A stretch of 64,000 nt of DNA from Lewinellaceae bacterium (lineage in GTDB: Bacteria; Bacteroidota; Bacteroidia; Chitinophagales; Saprospiraceae). Below are positions 55,970-63,941 of the stretch, piece by piece (within the stretch, counting starts at the first letter, position 1; each line of letters begins with the position of its first letter). A model generated the notes under the pieces. The model made no database searches. It saw nothing but the letters and a program-made list of their open reading frames with translations, and had not been told where the DNA came from. A program made the position numbers and the translations under genes. The stretch covers positions 558,001-622,000 of the forward strand of contig JACJYR010000002.1 of NCBI GenBank assembly GCA_020636005.1. The letters run 5' to 3'.

Positions 55970-57019
55970 CTATTCCGGTTGCTGATTGACACCTTCAATG
56001 GCTTTCAGAACGGTGGCTTTTTTCACCTTAAGGATGGATGCTATTTTAGCAGGCTCCATGCCTGAATTATACATTTTGAGAATGAATTCTGTTTGTTTCT
56101 TGAGTTCAATTTGCTTTGTGAGCTTGCTTTCTATTTGTTTTGTGAGCTTGCTTTCTATTTGTTTAGAAAGCTTGCTTTCTATTTGCTTAGTGAGCCTTTC
56201 TTTCATCTCTTCATCCCTTTGCTCCAGCGTTTTTCCCCATAGCATTATCTCCAAAGTTTTGGTGGCTTCCGGTTGTACATCGCGCATTCCCATTTTTGGC
56301 TGTTTTAAAATTGTTTCAACTTCCTCCCGGTAAAGGTCTTCTTCTTTCTCCGGCAGGGCAATCGTGAATTACACAAAATTAAGTAAATCCCCGATCATTT
56401 TCCTGAACGGGCTTTCCAGGCATAACCTGATCAGCCTGATTTTAGTTTTCCTGCGCCGCTCCCCGTCGTCCAATGTTTCGATGTGTTCGAAGGCGGCCAA
56501 CATGACCAGGGCAAAGGGGTTCTCTTTGCCCCGCCGCTCCAAAGCCTGCCGGTCCTGTTCCTTAACAATGCAAGTGTTGAACTGGTGCGTATTGATGGTG
56601 CATTCAAAGCTATAATAATAAGTGCCAGGTTCCGGCGGCACAGTTTTGCCCGTGTAGATGACCAATTGCGTCAGCATCTTATCGGGATGTTTGTCACGAA
56701 TGCGGTAGAAACGGATGAACTGCTGCTCTTTAAAAATGGTTTGATCGCCACCATGCGCCTCTGCATGGACAAGTACCAAGTGCTTGCCGCCGCCTTTAAG
56801 CTGGTATTCCAGTAGCTTGTCGCCGGCAGTCCAGCCTTTCTTCTCCCAATCGGCAAACAATTTTTGGTACTCCTTGTCCAGGAAACGAACGTTTTTAGAA
56901 AAGTCAATCTGGCTGGAAAGCCCCGGGAAAAAATAGTGCATAAAAGCCTCGTGCATAGCCTCGATGGCCCGTTTCCAACAGGCGTCGAAATCCGAAAATG
57001 GGAGCTTTGTTTTGCGCAT
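55970..57019 (-). pseudogene. Rpn-type PD-(D/E)XK nuclease/transposase gene interrupted by one stop codon
   Basis: Two reading pieces in the same frame are separated by a single TAA at 56369-56371. The first (57019-56369) has 216 codons: FFPGLSSQIDFSKNVRFLDKE, LEYQLKGGGKHLVLVHAEA and EQQFIRFYRIRDK are typical of the N-terminal nuclease region of Rpn-like recombination-promoting proteins. After the stop the frame goes on without an ATG for 25 codons (FTIALPEKEEDLY...), then to a C-terminal part with heptad-like 8-residue repeats (KLTKQIES) and a helix-turn-helix-like end (PAKIASILKVKKATVLKAI). One point mutation is the simplest reading. Translation restart at 56293 is possible. Confidence 0.75.
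56110..56205. repeat. 24-bp tandem repeat inside the Rpn-type gene
   Basis: About four 24-bp units encoding KLTKQIES-type octapeptides that form a coiled-coil-like region in the C-terminal piece. The units differ by a few bases. Confidence 0.85.
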
Positions 57020-57155
57020 TTTTGAAGTTTTCCAAGTATATGTTTGAGGCGTTGAAGGTAAAGAACTATTCCTGTTTTTTATCAAAAAACCAAGTGCTCA
57101 GCCCTGATAAACCGAAAGGTTGTAATTTTAGCCGCCCGGAAAAGTTGTTCGTCGG

Positions 57156-57220
57156 TAGTTGGTGGTTGTTAGTTTTGCAGCCTCCCCAACTAACAACGAT
57201 CAACCAGCAACCAACAACTA
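57156..57220. repeat. Hairpin of TTGGTGG/CCAACAA words
   Basis: TAGTTGGTGGTTGTTAGTT (57156-57174) pairs imperfectly with the region 57188-57220 (AACTAACAACGATCAACC onward to CAACAACTA). It ends two bases before the ATG of the Fe-S membrane protein gene. Confidence 0.75.
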
Positions 57221-57222
57221 TT

Positions 57223-58608
57223 ATGCTTCAACCCATCATTTTCGCCATCGTCACCATTGCTGCTATTTCCCTTGCCTGGAAAAATTATAGTAAAATCAGG
57301 CGGAACATCCTGTTGGGAAAGGAAGACCCTGCGGCCTCCCCAACCGGCGCAGGTGGCACCGGCAATGCCGGCGAACGCTGGCGCAATGTGCTGCTCATCG
57401 CCTTCGGCCAGCAGAAAATGTTCAAACGGCCGCTGGCGGCCCTGTTCCATTTCTTCATCTATGCCGCTTTTTTGCTCACGCAAATAGAACTCATCGAAAT
57501 ATTCGTGGACGGCTTCACGGGCAGCCACCGCATCTTCGCTGCCCCGCTCGGTGGGTTTTATACTTTCCTGATCGGTTTTATTGAAATACTGAGCCTGCTG
57601 GCATTTGTGGCCACGTTCATCTTTTTGGCAAGGAGAAACCTGTTGAAAGTGCCACGCCTCAGCATGTCCGAACTGAACGGCTGGCCGAAACTGGACGCCA
57701 ACCTAATACTCCTGGGTGAAATCCTGCTGCTCATCGGCATTTTCAGCATGAACGGGGCGGACAAGGTGTTGCAGGGTATGGGCGCTGAACACTACCACCC
57801 AACAGGCGCTTTTGCAGTGAGCAGTTGGCTGGGCCCCGCCCTGTTTGGCGGCATGGGCGAAGGGGCGTTGATGGGGCTGGAACGCTTTGGCTGGTGGCTG
57901 CACATCCTCGTGGTATTTGCTTTTTTGAATTACCTGCCTATTTCAAAACACCTCCATATTTTATTGGCCTTCCCGAATACATTTTACGCCAAACTGACGC
58001 CCAAAGGCCAAATGACCAACATGCCCGACATCCAAAAGGAAGTGGCCAGCATGATGAACCCCGAAGCCGCCGCTGAACCGCCCGCAGAGGGCGAAATGGA
58101 TTTGTCGTTCGGGGCGAACGATGTATTTAAGCTGAGCTGGAAAAACCTCCTCGACGCGTACACCTGCACGGAATGTGGGCGCTGCACCGCCGTTTGCCCG
58201 GCCAACATTACGGGCAAAAAACTTTCCCCCCGCAAAATAATGATGGACACCCGTGACAGGGCAGAGGAGATTGGCAAAAACCTTGACAGTGGGGAGGTGA
58301 AATTCATTGCGGAGGACAAGCGGGCGGAGGGCGCTGTTTTAACAAAAGAAAACTACCATGACGGCAAATCCCTGTTCGACTACATCAGCCGGGAAGAGAT
58401 ACATGCCTGCACCACCTGCAACGCCTGTGTGGAGGCCTGCCCCGTGATGATTGACCCGCTGAACATCATCCTCCAACTGCGCCGCCACGAAATCCTGATG
58501 GAAAGCGCCGGGCCGAGCGATTGGCTGCCCCTGTTCAACAGCATGGAGAACAGCCAGGCCGCATGGGCGGTCTCGACCGAACGGGATGCCTGGAAGGCAC
58601 AGCTCTGA
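57223..58608 (+). CDS. Membrane Fe-S protein, heterodisulfide-reductase-like
   Basis: 461 residues from the ATG at 57223. Five or six N-terminal membrane helices (about 5-20, 70-90, 100-125, 145-165, 190-215, 225-245) carry a cytochrome-b/HdrE-like layout with conserved His. A ferredoxin-like domain follows with two clusters: CTECGRCTAVCP and CTTCNACVEACP. Such proteins pass electrons between the quinone pool and a soluble partner with CCG domains. A matching CCG-domain protein is encoded at 60095, but a T9SS gene lies between them. The donor and acceptor cannot be named. Confidence 0.88.
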   Translation: MLQPIIFAIVTIAAISLAWKNYSKIRRNILLGKEDPAASPTGAGGTGNAGERWRNVLLIAFGQQKMFKRPLAALFHFFIYAAFLLTQIELIEIFVDGFTGSHRIFAAPLGGFYTFLIGFIEILSLLAFVATFIFLARRNLLKVPRLSMSELNGWPKLDANLILLGEILLLIGIFSMNGADKVLQGMGAEHYHPTGAFAVSSWLGPALFGGMGEGALMGLERFGWWLHILVVFAFLNYLPISKHLHILLAFPNTFYAKLTPKGQMTNMPDIQKEVASMMNPEAAAEPPAEGEMDLSFGANDVFKLSWKNLLDAYTCTECGRCTAVCPANITGKKLSPRKIMMDTRDRAEEIGKNLDSGEVKFIAEDKRAEGAVLTKENYHDGKSLFDYISREEIHACTTCNACVEACPVMIDPLNIILQLRRHEILMESAGPSDWLPLFNSMENSQAAWAVSTERDAWKAQL

Positions 58609-58610
58609 TT

Positions 58611-58718
58611 ATTTACGATTTACGAATGACGACCTACGGTTGCCCGTGCCCTTAAATCGTAATTCCTAAATCCCCATGCTAAAACCAATCGCCATTCGTA
58701 AATCATACATCGTAAATC
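58611..58718. repeat. Hairpin of TTTACGA/TCGTAAA words
   Basis: ATTTACGATTTACGAATG (58611-58628) pairs with CATTCGTAAATCATACATCGTAAAT (58693-58717) with one looped-out stretch. It starts two bases after the Fe-S gene stop and lies between that gene and the inserted T9SS gene. Confidence 0.75.
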
Positions 58719-58743
58719 CACTACCCCCAACAAACTTATAAGC

Positions 58744-59997
58744 ATGAAAAAATCGTTCTTTCTCCTCTTTTTTACTTTATTTTTCTTTGGGTTAAACGCC
58801 CAGGATTTCTACGTCGTGGACTCGCTGTACTGCCACACTTACGATAACTCACTGAATGCCTACGCCTACCTCCGCCAGTACAACCTCGATTTCACTGCCG
58901 ACGGCGAGGTGCTGGAGAGCCGCCAGGAAGCCTTCCTGCCCTGGCTCGGCCAATGGCAGAATTCCATGTACCAGACCTACACTTACGATGGGCAGAACAA
59001 CCTCATCGAACAGGTGGAACAGCATTGGGATACCGTTGCCGTGGATTGGATAAATTTCAAGAGAACCCAAAACACCCCCAACCAAAACGGCGACTACACC
59101 GAAGTACTCAACCAGGAATGGGCGAACGGGGCCTGGCAAAATGTAGACAAGGTAAGCTCCACTTTCAATGCGCAGGGGCACATAGAAATCCTTACGCAGC
59201 AGCTTTGGGAAAACGGCAACTGGCGCAACAATTTCCGTATCATTTACGCTACCAACGGCGAGGGCAAAATCGTGCAGACCAAGTTTCAGCTTTGGGACCT
59301 CAACAACAACAGCTACTACGATGTGAACCGCCAAACCTACACTTACGACCCCCAGCAATTGGGGCTGGAAACGGAGCGCCTCACAGAGATTTTCAACCCC
59401 GTGAACAGCCAATGGGAGAAAAGCAGCCAAAACCTGAAAGGCTACGACAGCAACGGCAACCCGACCGAGGAAACCGTGCAGCTTTGGGACAATGTGGATT
59501 CCTCCTGGCTGAACCAAAACCGCACCGTCCAAAATTTTAATCCCAACAAACAGGTGACACTCCGCACGGAACTATTGTGGACGGGCGACCAATGGACCAA
59601 TTATTTCCAAACGGACAACATCTACGACGCCAACGCCAACCTCGTCCGGTTTGAATTGTCCGGTTGGCAAACAACCCAATGGGTTTTAGTGAACAGTTGC
59701 GACTTTTACGTCCGCTTCCATCATGTGGTGGCAGCAAAGGAAACCGTGCAGCCGGTTTTTTGTGAAATACCCAACCCGCTTTCGCCCGGACAGTCGTTTT
59801 ACTGCCAAAACTTACCGCCCGGCCAAATTTACCAGTTGGCCATTTATGACCTCAACGGAAATTTGGTGCAAATAGAAAAAGTTGAAAACCAAGGTTTTAT
59901 TAATATTGCCGACCCGCTGCCAAATGGGCTGTATGTAGCAACGCTGTACAATGAGCGTGGCATTATATTCACCCAAAAACTCATTATTTCAAAATGA
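58744..59997 (+). CDS. T9SS type A cargo with YD-like repeats
   Basis: 417 residues, signal peptide MKKSFFLLFFTLFFFGLNAQ. The body has repeats resembling RHS/YD units, such as YTYDGQNNLIEQVEQHWD and QNLKGYDSNGNPTEETVQLWD, with W-x-N and Q-x-W patterns. It ends with a type A sorting domain (EIPNPLSPGQSFYCQ to FTQKLIISK). Expected location: cell surface; the role is unknown. It separates the two Fe-S genes and is bordered by different word-repeat hairpins on its two sides, which suggests insertion into an older operon. Confidence 0.8.
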   Translation: MKKSFFLLFFTLFFFGLNAQDFYVVDSLYCHTYDNSLNAYAYLRQYNLDFTADGEVLESRQEAFLPWLGQWQNSMYQTYTYDGQNNLIEQVEQHWDTVAVDWINFKRTQNTPNQNGDYTEVLNQEWANGAWQNVDKVSSTFNAQGHIEILTQQLWENGNWRNNFRIIYATNGEGKIVQTKFQLWDLNNNSYYDVNRQTYTYDPQQLGLETERLTEIFNPVNSQWEKSSQNLKGYDSNGNPTEETVQLWDNVDSSWLNQNRTVQNFNPNKQVTLRTELLWTGDQWTNYFQTDNIYDANANLVRFELSGWQTTQWVLVNSCDFYVRFHHVVAAKETVQPVFCEIPNPLSPGQSFYCQNLPPGQIYQLAIYDLNGNLVQIEKVENQGFINIADPLPNGLYVATLYNERGIIFTQKLIISK

Positions 59998-60001
59998 TAC
60001 T

Positions 60002-60089
60002 ATTAATTAATGGTGAATGATGAATGGTGAATACAATCCATTCACCATTCACCATTATCCATTCACCATTATCCATTTACCATTAATTC
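60002..60089. repeat. Hairpin of GGTGAAT/ATTCACC words
   Basis: ATTAATTAATGGTGAATG and the following units (60002-60032) pair with repeated ATTCACCATT units (60040-60089). The array ends five bases before the ATG of the next gene and starts after the T9SS stop. Confidence 0.85.
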
Positions 60090-60094
60090 AAACC

Positions 60095-60868
60095 ATGGCG
60101 ATACAAACAATGGCCGAACTGGCCGCAGAAGGACGGAAACCAGAAATCCTTTTTTGGGTAGGCTGCGCTGGCAGCTTCGACGACCGGGCGCAGCGGGTCA
60201 CCGTTGCATTTGCCAAAATACTGCAAAAGGCGGGTGTGGACTTCGCCATCCTCGGCCAGGAGGAAAGCTGCACGGGCGACCCTGCCCGGCGGGCCGGCAA
60301 TGAGTTTTTGTTCCAAATGCTGGCCCAGCAAAACGTGGCTGTGCTGAACATGTACGAGGTAAAAAAAATAGTGACCGCCTGCCCGCACTGTTTCAATATG
60401 TTGAAAAACGAATACCCGGAACTGGGCGGCCATTACGAGGTGGTGCACCACACGCAGTTCCTGCAGAGCCTGCTGGCCGAGGGCCGTTTGAAAATAGAAG
60501 GCGGCCAGTTCAAAGGCAAAAAAATCACCTACCACGACTCCTGCTACCTGGGCCGGGCCAACGGCGTCTATGAAGCGCCCCGCTCCGTACTCGAAGCCCT
60601 CGATGCCGACCTCGTGGAGATGAAACGCTGCCGCACCAACGGCCTCTGCTGCGGTGCCGGCGGAGCCCAAATGTGGAAGGAAGACGAACCCGGCAACAAG
60701 CGCATCAACATCGAGCGGACGGAAGAGGCATTGGAAACCGGCGCCGAAATCGTTGCCGTGAACTGCCCTTTCTGCCTGACGATGATGAGCGACGGCGTGA
60801 AGGCCAAGGAGCAGCAGGAGCGGGTGATGGTGTACGATCTGGCAGAGTTGATTTTGAACAATGGTTAA
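60095..60868 (+). CDS. CCG-domain Fe-S protein (HdrB/GlcF-like)
   Basis: 257 residues from the ATG at 60095 (a second ATG follows six codons later). Two CCG-type Cys-rich motifs are present: VTACPHCFNML at about 97-107, with DSCYLG further on, and RTNGLCCGAGGAQMW, with VNCPFCLTMM near the end. This is the soluble half of a heterodisulfide-reductase-like electron-transfer unit, partner of the membrane Fe-S protein at 57223. It probably transfers electrons to or from a disulfide or a lactate/glycolate-type oxidase. Its last codons and stop are AATGGTTAA, the word used in the repeats 1.5 kb further on. Confidence 0.9.
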   Translation: MAIQTMAELAAEGRKPEILFWVGCAGSFDDRAQRVTVAFAKILQKAGVDFAILGQEESCTGDPARRAGNEFLFQMLAQQNVAVLNMYEVKKIVTACPHCFNMLKNEYPELGGHYEVVHHTQFLQSLLAEGRLKIEGGQFKGKKITYHDSCYLGRANGVYEAPRSVLEALDADLVEMKRCRTNGLCCGAGGAQMWKEDEPGNKRINIERTEEALETGAEIVAVNCPFCLTMMSDGVKAKEQQERVMVYDLAELILNNG

Positions 60869-60877
60869 ACCAGTTTT

Positions 60878-61108
60878 ATGAAATCCATCACCATCCAAAT
60901 TCTCAACCCCGAAGACGAAACCCTCGTCCTCGCCGTGCTCGAAGCCTTCCAAAAAAGCGGCAAAATCACCCTGGGCACCGCCGGAGAAAAACGGCCCGAT
61001 CCAGATTCTTTTGACAAAACCGACGAAGAAATTTTAGATTTGCTCGACCGGGCCGACCGGGAGAAGGGCATCCCTTACGAAGAACACAGAAAGCGGTTCG
61101 GCCTTTAA
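60878..61108 (+). CDS. Small acidic protein of unknown function
   Basis: 76 residues, starting nine bases after the Fe-S gene stop, so probably co-transcribed. It starts MKSITIQILNPEDETLVLAVLEAFQKSG and has an acidic helical C-terminus (EEILDLLDRADREKGIPYEEHRKRF). Small proteins of this size and charge are often antitoxin-like, but no toxin gene is adjacent, so I leave the function open. A 165-bp spacer with a CTCTCA array separates it from the next gene. Confidence 0.6.
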   Translation: MKSITIQILNPEDETLVLAVLEAFQKSGKITLGTAGEKRPDPDSFDKTDEEILDLLDRADREKGIPYEEHRKRFGL

Positions 61109-61183
61109 ACCCTTCTTTTACAATAATTTATAACAATACGGAGAAAACTTGCCACAAAAGACAAGCACACAAAGAGTTTGAAT

Positions 61184-61247
61184 CATTCTCTCACTCTCTC
61201 ACTCTCTCATTCACTCACTCTCTCACTCTCTCATTCTCTCACTCTCT
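61184..61247. repeat. CTCTCACT tandem repeat
   Basis: About eight imperfect 8-bp units (CTCTCACT, CTCTCATT, CACTCACT). It ends about 25 bp before the start codon of the EAD/iSTAND-like gene and so lies in its leader. Confidence 0.9.
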
Positions 61248-61272
61248 AACCCCTGCCACAGAAAGCAAATAA

Positions 61273-62367
61273 ATGGAGACGTTGAAACAACAACTCAAGG
61301 ATTTGGTCGAAGACCTGCCCCAACTGTTCGCCCGGTTGAAAGGCTCGCTACTGCCCTCCTGTGTACATTTCAATGACATCCTGAACCTCGAAACGCAGTA
61401 CACCCGCACCCTGCAGGAGTGGCTCGGGGGGCGCATCGCCAAAGCAGATTCCGACCTCGTCGTCAACCGGGTCATCCAGGCGCTGCTCACTATCATTGAT
61501 GCCATACAGCCCAGCGACCTCAAACCCGAAATCTCCGGCGAAAGCCAAACGGCCCTCCATGATTACCACCGCTTCACCTGTGACCGGGTGGACCAGAGCG
61601 ACCGCTTCCAACAACTATTTGCGGAAAAACGGGAACAGAAAACCCATTTCTTCTACCTCTTGGGCATGGACTTGCAGTCGCACCGTGGCATGTTCCGCCG
61701 CATCGCCTACGACCTGGAAGGCCGCCTGCAGGACTACCTGAACCCCGGCATCGAGTTCAAGTATAAATCCCTGCAAATAGAACTGACCTTCGACGTGAGC
61801 CGGGACCCCGAAATTTACAAACAGAATATCCTTAAAAGCCTTTTTGCCTCCCTCTCCATCCGGGTCAACGAACATGAGCCGTTAATGGACAAGGATATTA
61901 CCTGGCTGAAAAAACAAAGCCCGCTGCTGGACGGGCTGGGCGCCGAAGACTTCGTCTCCATCTTCGTCGGTATCAGCGAGTGGGACTGGGACAAGGACAT
62001 CACGCCCGCCGTCACCCGCTGGTTCATTACCGAATTTTGCAAAGGTGAAATGCCGCAAGGCTTCCCTACCATCTTGTTTTTCTTCGCCATCATTTACGAG
62101 GACGACGATTCGCCCATCGAACAGGAAGTGAAAGCGGTGCTGCAGCAAAGCACCCATGTCACCGCACTGCCCGAACTCGGGATGGTCAACATGCGGGACA
62201 TCGGCGCCTGGTTCAACAAATACAGCTTCATCGCCCCCTCCGCCCGTGAACTCAAAGACCTGCGCACCCAACATTTCGGCGCTTCCAATGAACACTACAT
62301 GGACGACGTGGAAAGGGTGCTGCTGCAATTGATCGACGAGTATAACCGGAGGTTTTTTAATGGTTAA
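61273..62367 (+). CDS. Effector-associated-domain plus inactive-STAND-like protein
   Basis: 364 residues, cytoplasmic. Residues 1-80 are helical and end with AKADSDLVVNRVIQALLTIID, the pattern of effector-associated (EAD-type) adaptor domains. From about 110 on, the fold looks like a STAND NTPase whose P-loop is lost: FFYLLGMDLQSHRGMFRRI stands where GxxGxGKT should be, followed by FDVSRDPEIYKQNILKSLF and a C-terminal helical region. Such EAD-iSTAND proteins accompany MoxR/vWA ternary conflict systems, and a MoxR ATPase lies 0.5 kb downstream. The final NG codons and stop are written by the AATGGTTAA word repeat that follows. Domain assignment is by motif resemblance. Confidence 0.6.
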   Translation: METLKQQLKDLVEDLPQLFARLKGSLLPSCVHFNDILNLETQYTRTLQEWLGGRIAKADSDLVVNRVIQALLTIIDAIQPSDLKPEISGESQTALHDYHRFTCDRVDQSDRFQQLFAEKREQKTHFFYLLGMDLQSHRGMFRRIAYDLEGRLQDYLNPGIEFKYKSLQIELTFDVSRDPEIYKQNILKSLFASLSIRVNEHEPLMDKDITWLKKQSPLLDGLGAEDFVSIFVGISEWDWDKDITPAVTRWFITEFCKGEMPQGFPTILFFFAIIYEDDDSPIEQEVKAVLQQSTHVTALPELGMVNMRDIGAWFNKYSFIAPSARELKDLRTQHFGASNEHYMDDVERVLLQLIDEYNRRFFNG

Positions 62368-62389
62368 TGATGAATGGTTAATGGTTAAT
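62358..62389. repeat. Left inverted word repeat bracketing the four-helix-bundle gene
   Basis: 32 bp of AATGGTTAAT-type words (AATGGTTAATGATGAATGG, then more of the same). Thirty-one bases (62359-62389) are identical to the reverse complement of part of 62856-62894. It overlaps the 3' end of the preceding gene. Confidence 0.95.
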
Positions 62390-62417
62390 TTTTACACTCA
62401 AATAAAACTTTGAAACT

Positions 62418-62852
62418 ATGGAGAAGACTTACACACATAAGAAAACAGACCCACTGCGGGAAAAGAGTTTTAAGCTCGCAATACGGATCGTAAAACTTTA
62501 CAAATACCTTACAGAAGGTAAAAAGGAATACGTATTGAGCAAACAATTATTAAGGTCTGGAACAAACCCAGGAGCTATGGTTAGAGAAGCAGCAAATGCC
62601 GAAAGTGGGATGGACTTCATCCATAAATTAGGCATAGCCCAAAAGGAAGTAGGAGAAACACATTATTGGCTTGAACTGCTTTTCGCTACTAACTATTTGA
62701 GCGATATTGAATTTCAGTCCTTCTCCAATGACACTGAAGAAGTCTTGAAATTGCTCACAAGTTCCATTAAAACCAAAAAGAAAAATCTGGGGCTCAAAGT
62801 TTTATCAATTGCTGTTGTCCTTTTAATCAGCTTAAAATTTCTGCTTTATTGA
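62418..62852 (+). CDS. Four-helix-bundle protein (bS23/IVP family) with hydrophobic tail
   Basis: 144 residues. It has the family pattern: SFKLAIRIVKLYKYL, KEYVLSKQLLRSGTNPGAMVREA, then SGMDFIHKLGIAQKEVGETHYWLELLF and LLTSSIKTKK. These small four-helix proteins are known from intervening sequences in 23S rRNA genes and from diversity-generating retroelements (Avd); many family members are orphans of unknown role. A C-terminal stretch LKVLSIAVVLLISLKFLLY is hydrophobic and would form a membrane anchor, which is unusual for the family. The gene is more AT-rich than its neighbours and bracketed by 31-bp identical inverted repeats. Confidence 0.85.
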   Translation: MEKTYTHKKTDPLREKSFKLAIRIVKLYKYLTEGKKEYVLSKQLLRSGTNPGAMVREAANAESGMDFIHKLGIAQKEVGETHYWLELLFATNYLSDIEFQSFSNDTEEVLKLLTSSIKTKKKNLGLKVLSIAVVLLISLKFLLY

Positions 62853-62855
62853 CCT

Positions 62856-62894
62856 ATTAACCATTAACCATTAACCATTCATCATTAACCATTA
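62856..62894. repeat. Right inverted word repeat bracketing the four-helix-bundle gene
   Basis: 39 bp of ATTAACCATT words. Its reverse complement contains the 31 bp of the left copy plus one more GGTTAAT unit. It ends two bases before the MoxR start codon. Confidence 0.95.
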
Positions 62895-62896
62895 TT

Positions 62897-63844
62897 ATGA
62901 AAATCGCACTCCACCCCCGCATCGCCCAGCCCTTCCGCCCCCAAGACTACATCCTGCACGAGGCATTGAAGAACGCCGTAGAGGTGGCCATTGCGCTGGG
63001 CCAGCCGCTGCTATTGACGGGCGAACCGGGTACGGGGAAAACCAAGCTGGCCCTCAAGGTTGCCCTCGACCTGGCGGGCTTGCCAGGTTCTACTTTTGCA
63101 GACAAGCCACTGATTTTCAACACCAAAACCACTTCCTCGGCCAGGGATCTGTTCTACACCTATGATGCCTTGTCGCATTTTCAGGCCGCCAACATCAAAT
63201 CGGCAAACGGGGAAAAAAACTTGCGGACGGCCAATTTCATCGAGTTGCAGGCGCTGGGCAAGGCCATTGCTTTTACCAACCCGGCTGGCGTGGACGGCTC
63301 AAAATTCTCCACACCGCTGCCGGAAAAACCGCAAAGCTCCGTGGTACTCATCGACGAGATAGACAAGGCGCCCAGGGATTTTACCAACGACATCCTGGAC
63401 GAGATTGAAAACTACCGCTTCCGCATGAAGGAGCAGGACAACTACCTCATTGAAAAATCGGCCGACCAGAACATCGTCGCTATCATGACAAGCAATTCGG
63501 AGAAAAATCTGCCAGATGCCTTCCTGCGGCGATGTGTGTTTTACCACATCCCCTTCCCGACGGACGACCTGTTGCGGGAAATCGTGAAAACGCAGCTCGG
63601 CGGCGCTACCAAATTCACGGAACAGGCGCTGGACAGCCTGGTGGAAAAATTCAGCGCCGTGCGCAAACGGGCCGTCCGGAAACCGCCCGCCACGGCAGAA
63701 CTCATCGCATGGCTGCGCATCCTGGAGATGCAAAATTTCCTGGATGCCAAAGAGGGGCAGCAGCGCCAAATGCTGCTCGACAACCTTTCTATTTTGGTGA
63801 AAACCCGGGAGGATTTGGAAGCGGTGAAGCCCCTGTTTGCCTGA
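62897..63844 (+). CDS. MoxR-type AAA+ ATPase
   Basis: 315 residues, cytoplasmic. Walker A GEPGTGKT at about 42-49, Walker B VVLIDEID at about 149-156, sensor 1 in IMTSNSEK at about 196-203, and the Arg finger region AFLRRC at about 208-213. The residues following (FYHIPFPTDDLLREIV) and the C-terminal lid fit the MoxR branch, in particular the variants paired with vWA proteins in conflict systems, which have the TTSSARDLFY insert. It probably remodels a partner protein in response to a trigger. It follows the four-helix-bundle gene by 44 bp, and the next ORF starts about 100 bp later. Confidence 0.85.
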   Translation: MKIALHPRIAQPFRPQDYILHEALKNAVEVAIALGQPLLLTGEPGTGKTKLALKVALDLAGLPGSTFADKPLIFNTKTTSSARDLFYTYDALSHFQAANIKSANGEKNLRTANFIELQALGKAIAFTNPAGVDGSKFSTPLPEKPQSSVVLIDEIDKAPRDFTNDILDEIENYRFRMKEQDNYLIEKSADQNIVAIMTSNSEKNLPDAFLRRCVFYHIPFPTDDLLREIVKTQLGGATKFTEQALDSLVEKFSAVRKRAVRKPPATAELIAWLRILEMQNFLDAKEGQQRQMLLDNLSILVKTREDLEAVKPLFA

Positions 63845-63848
63845 AAAA

Positions 63849-63938
63849 TTGTGTTTTTGTGTTTTTGTGTTTATGTGTTTTTCCAACTTCAGTTTACCAC
63901 AAAACCCCACAAACACAAAAACACACAAACACACACAT
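63849..63938. repeat. Hairpin of GTGTTTTT/AAAACAC words
   Basis: Left arm 63849-63882 is (GTGTTTTT)n and right arm 63906-63938 is (CACAAACA)n, imperfectly complementary with a 23-base loop. It lies between the MoxR gene and the next start codon and could act as an attenuator. Confidence 0.8.
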
Positions 63939-63941
63939 ACT

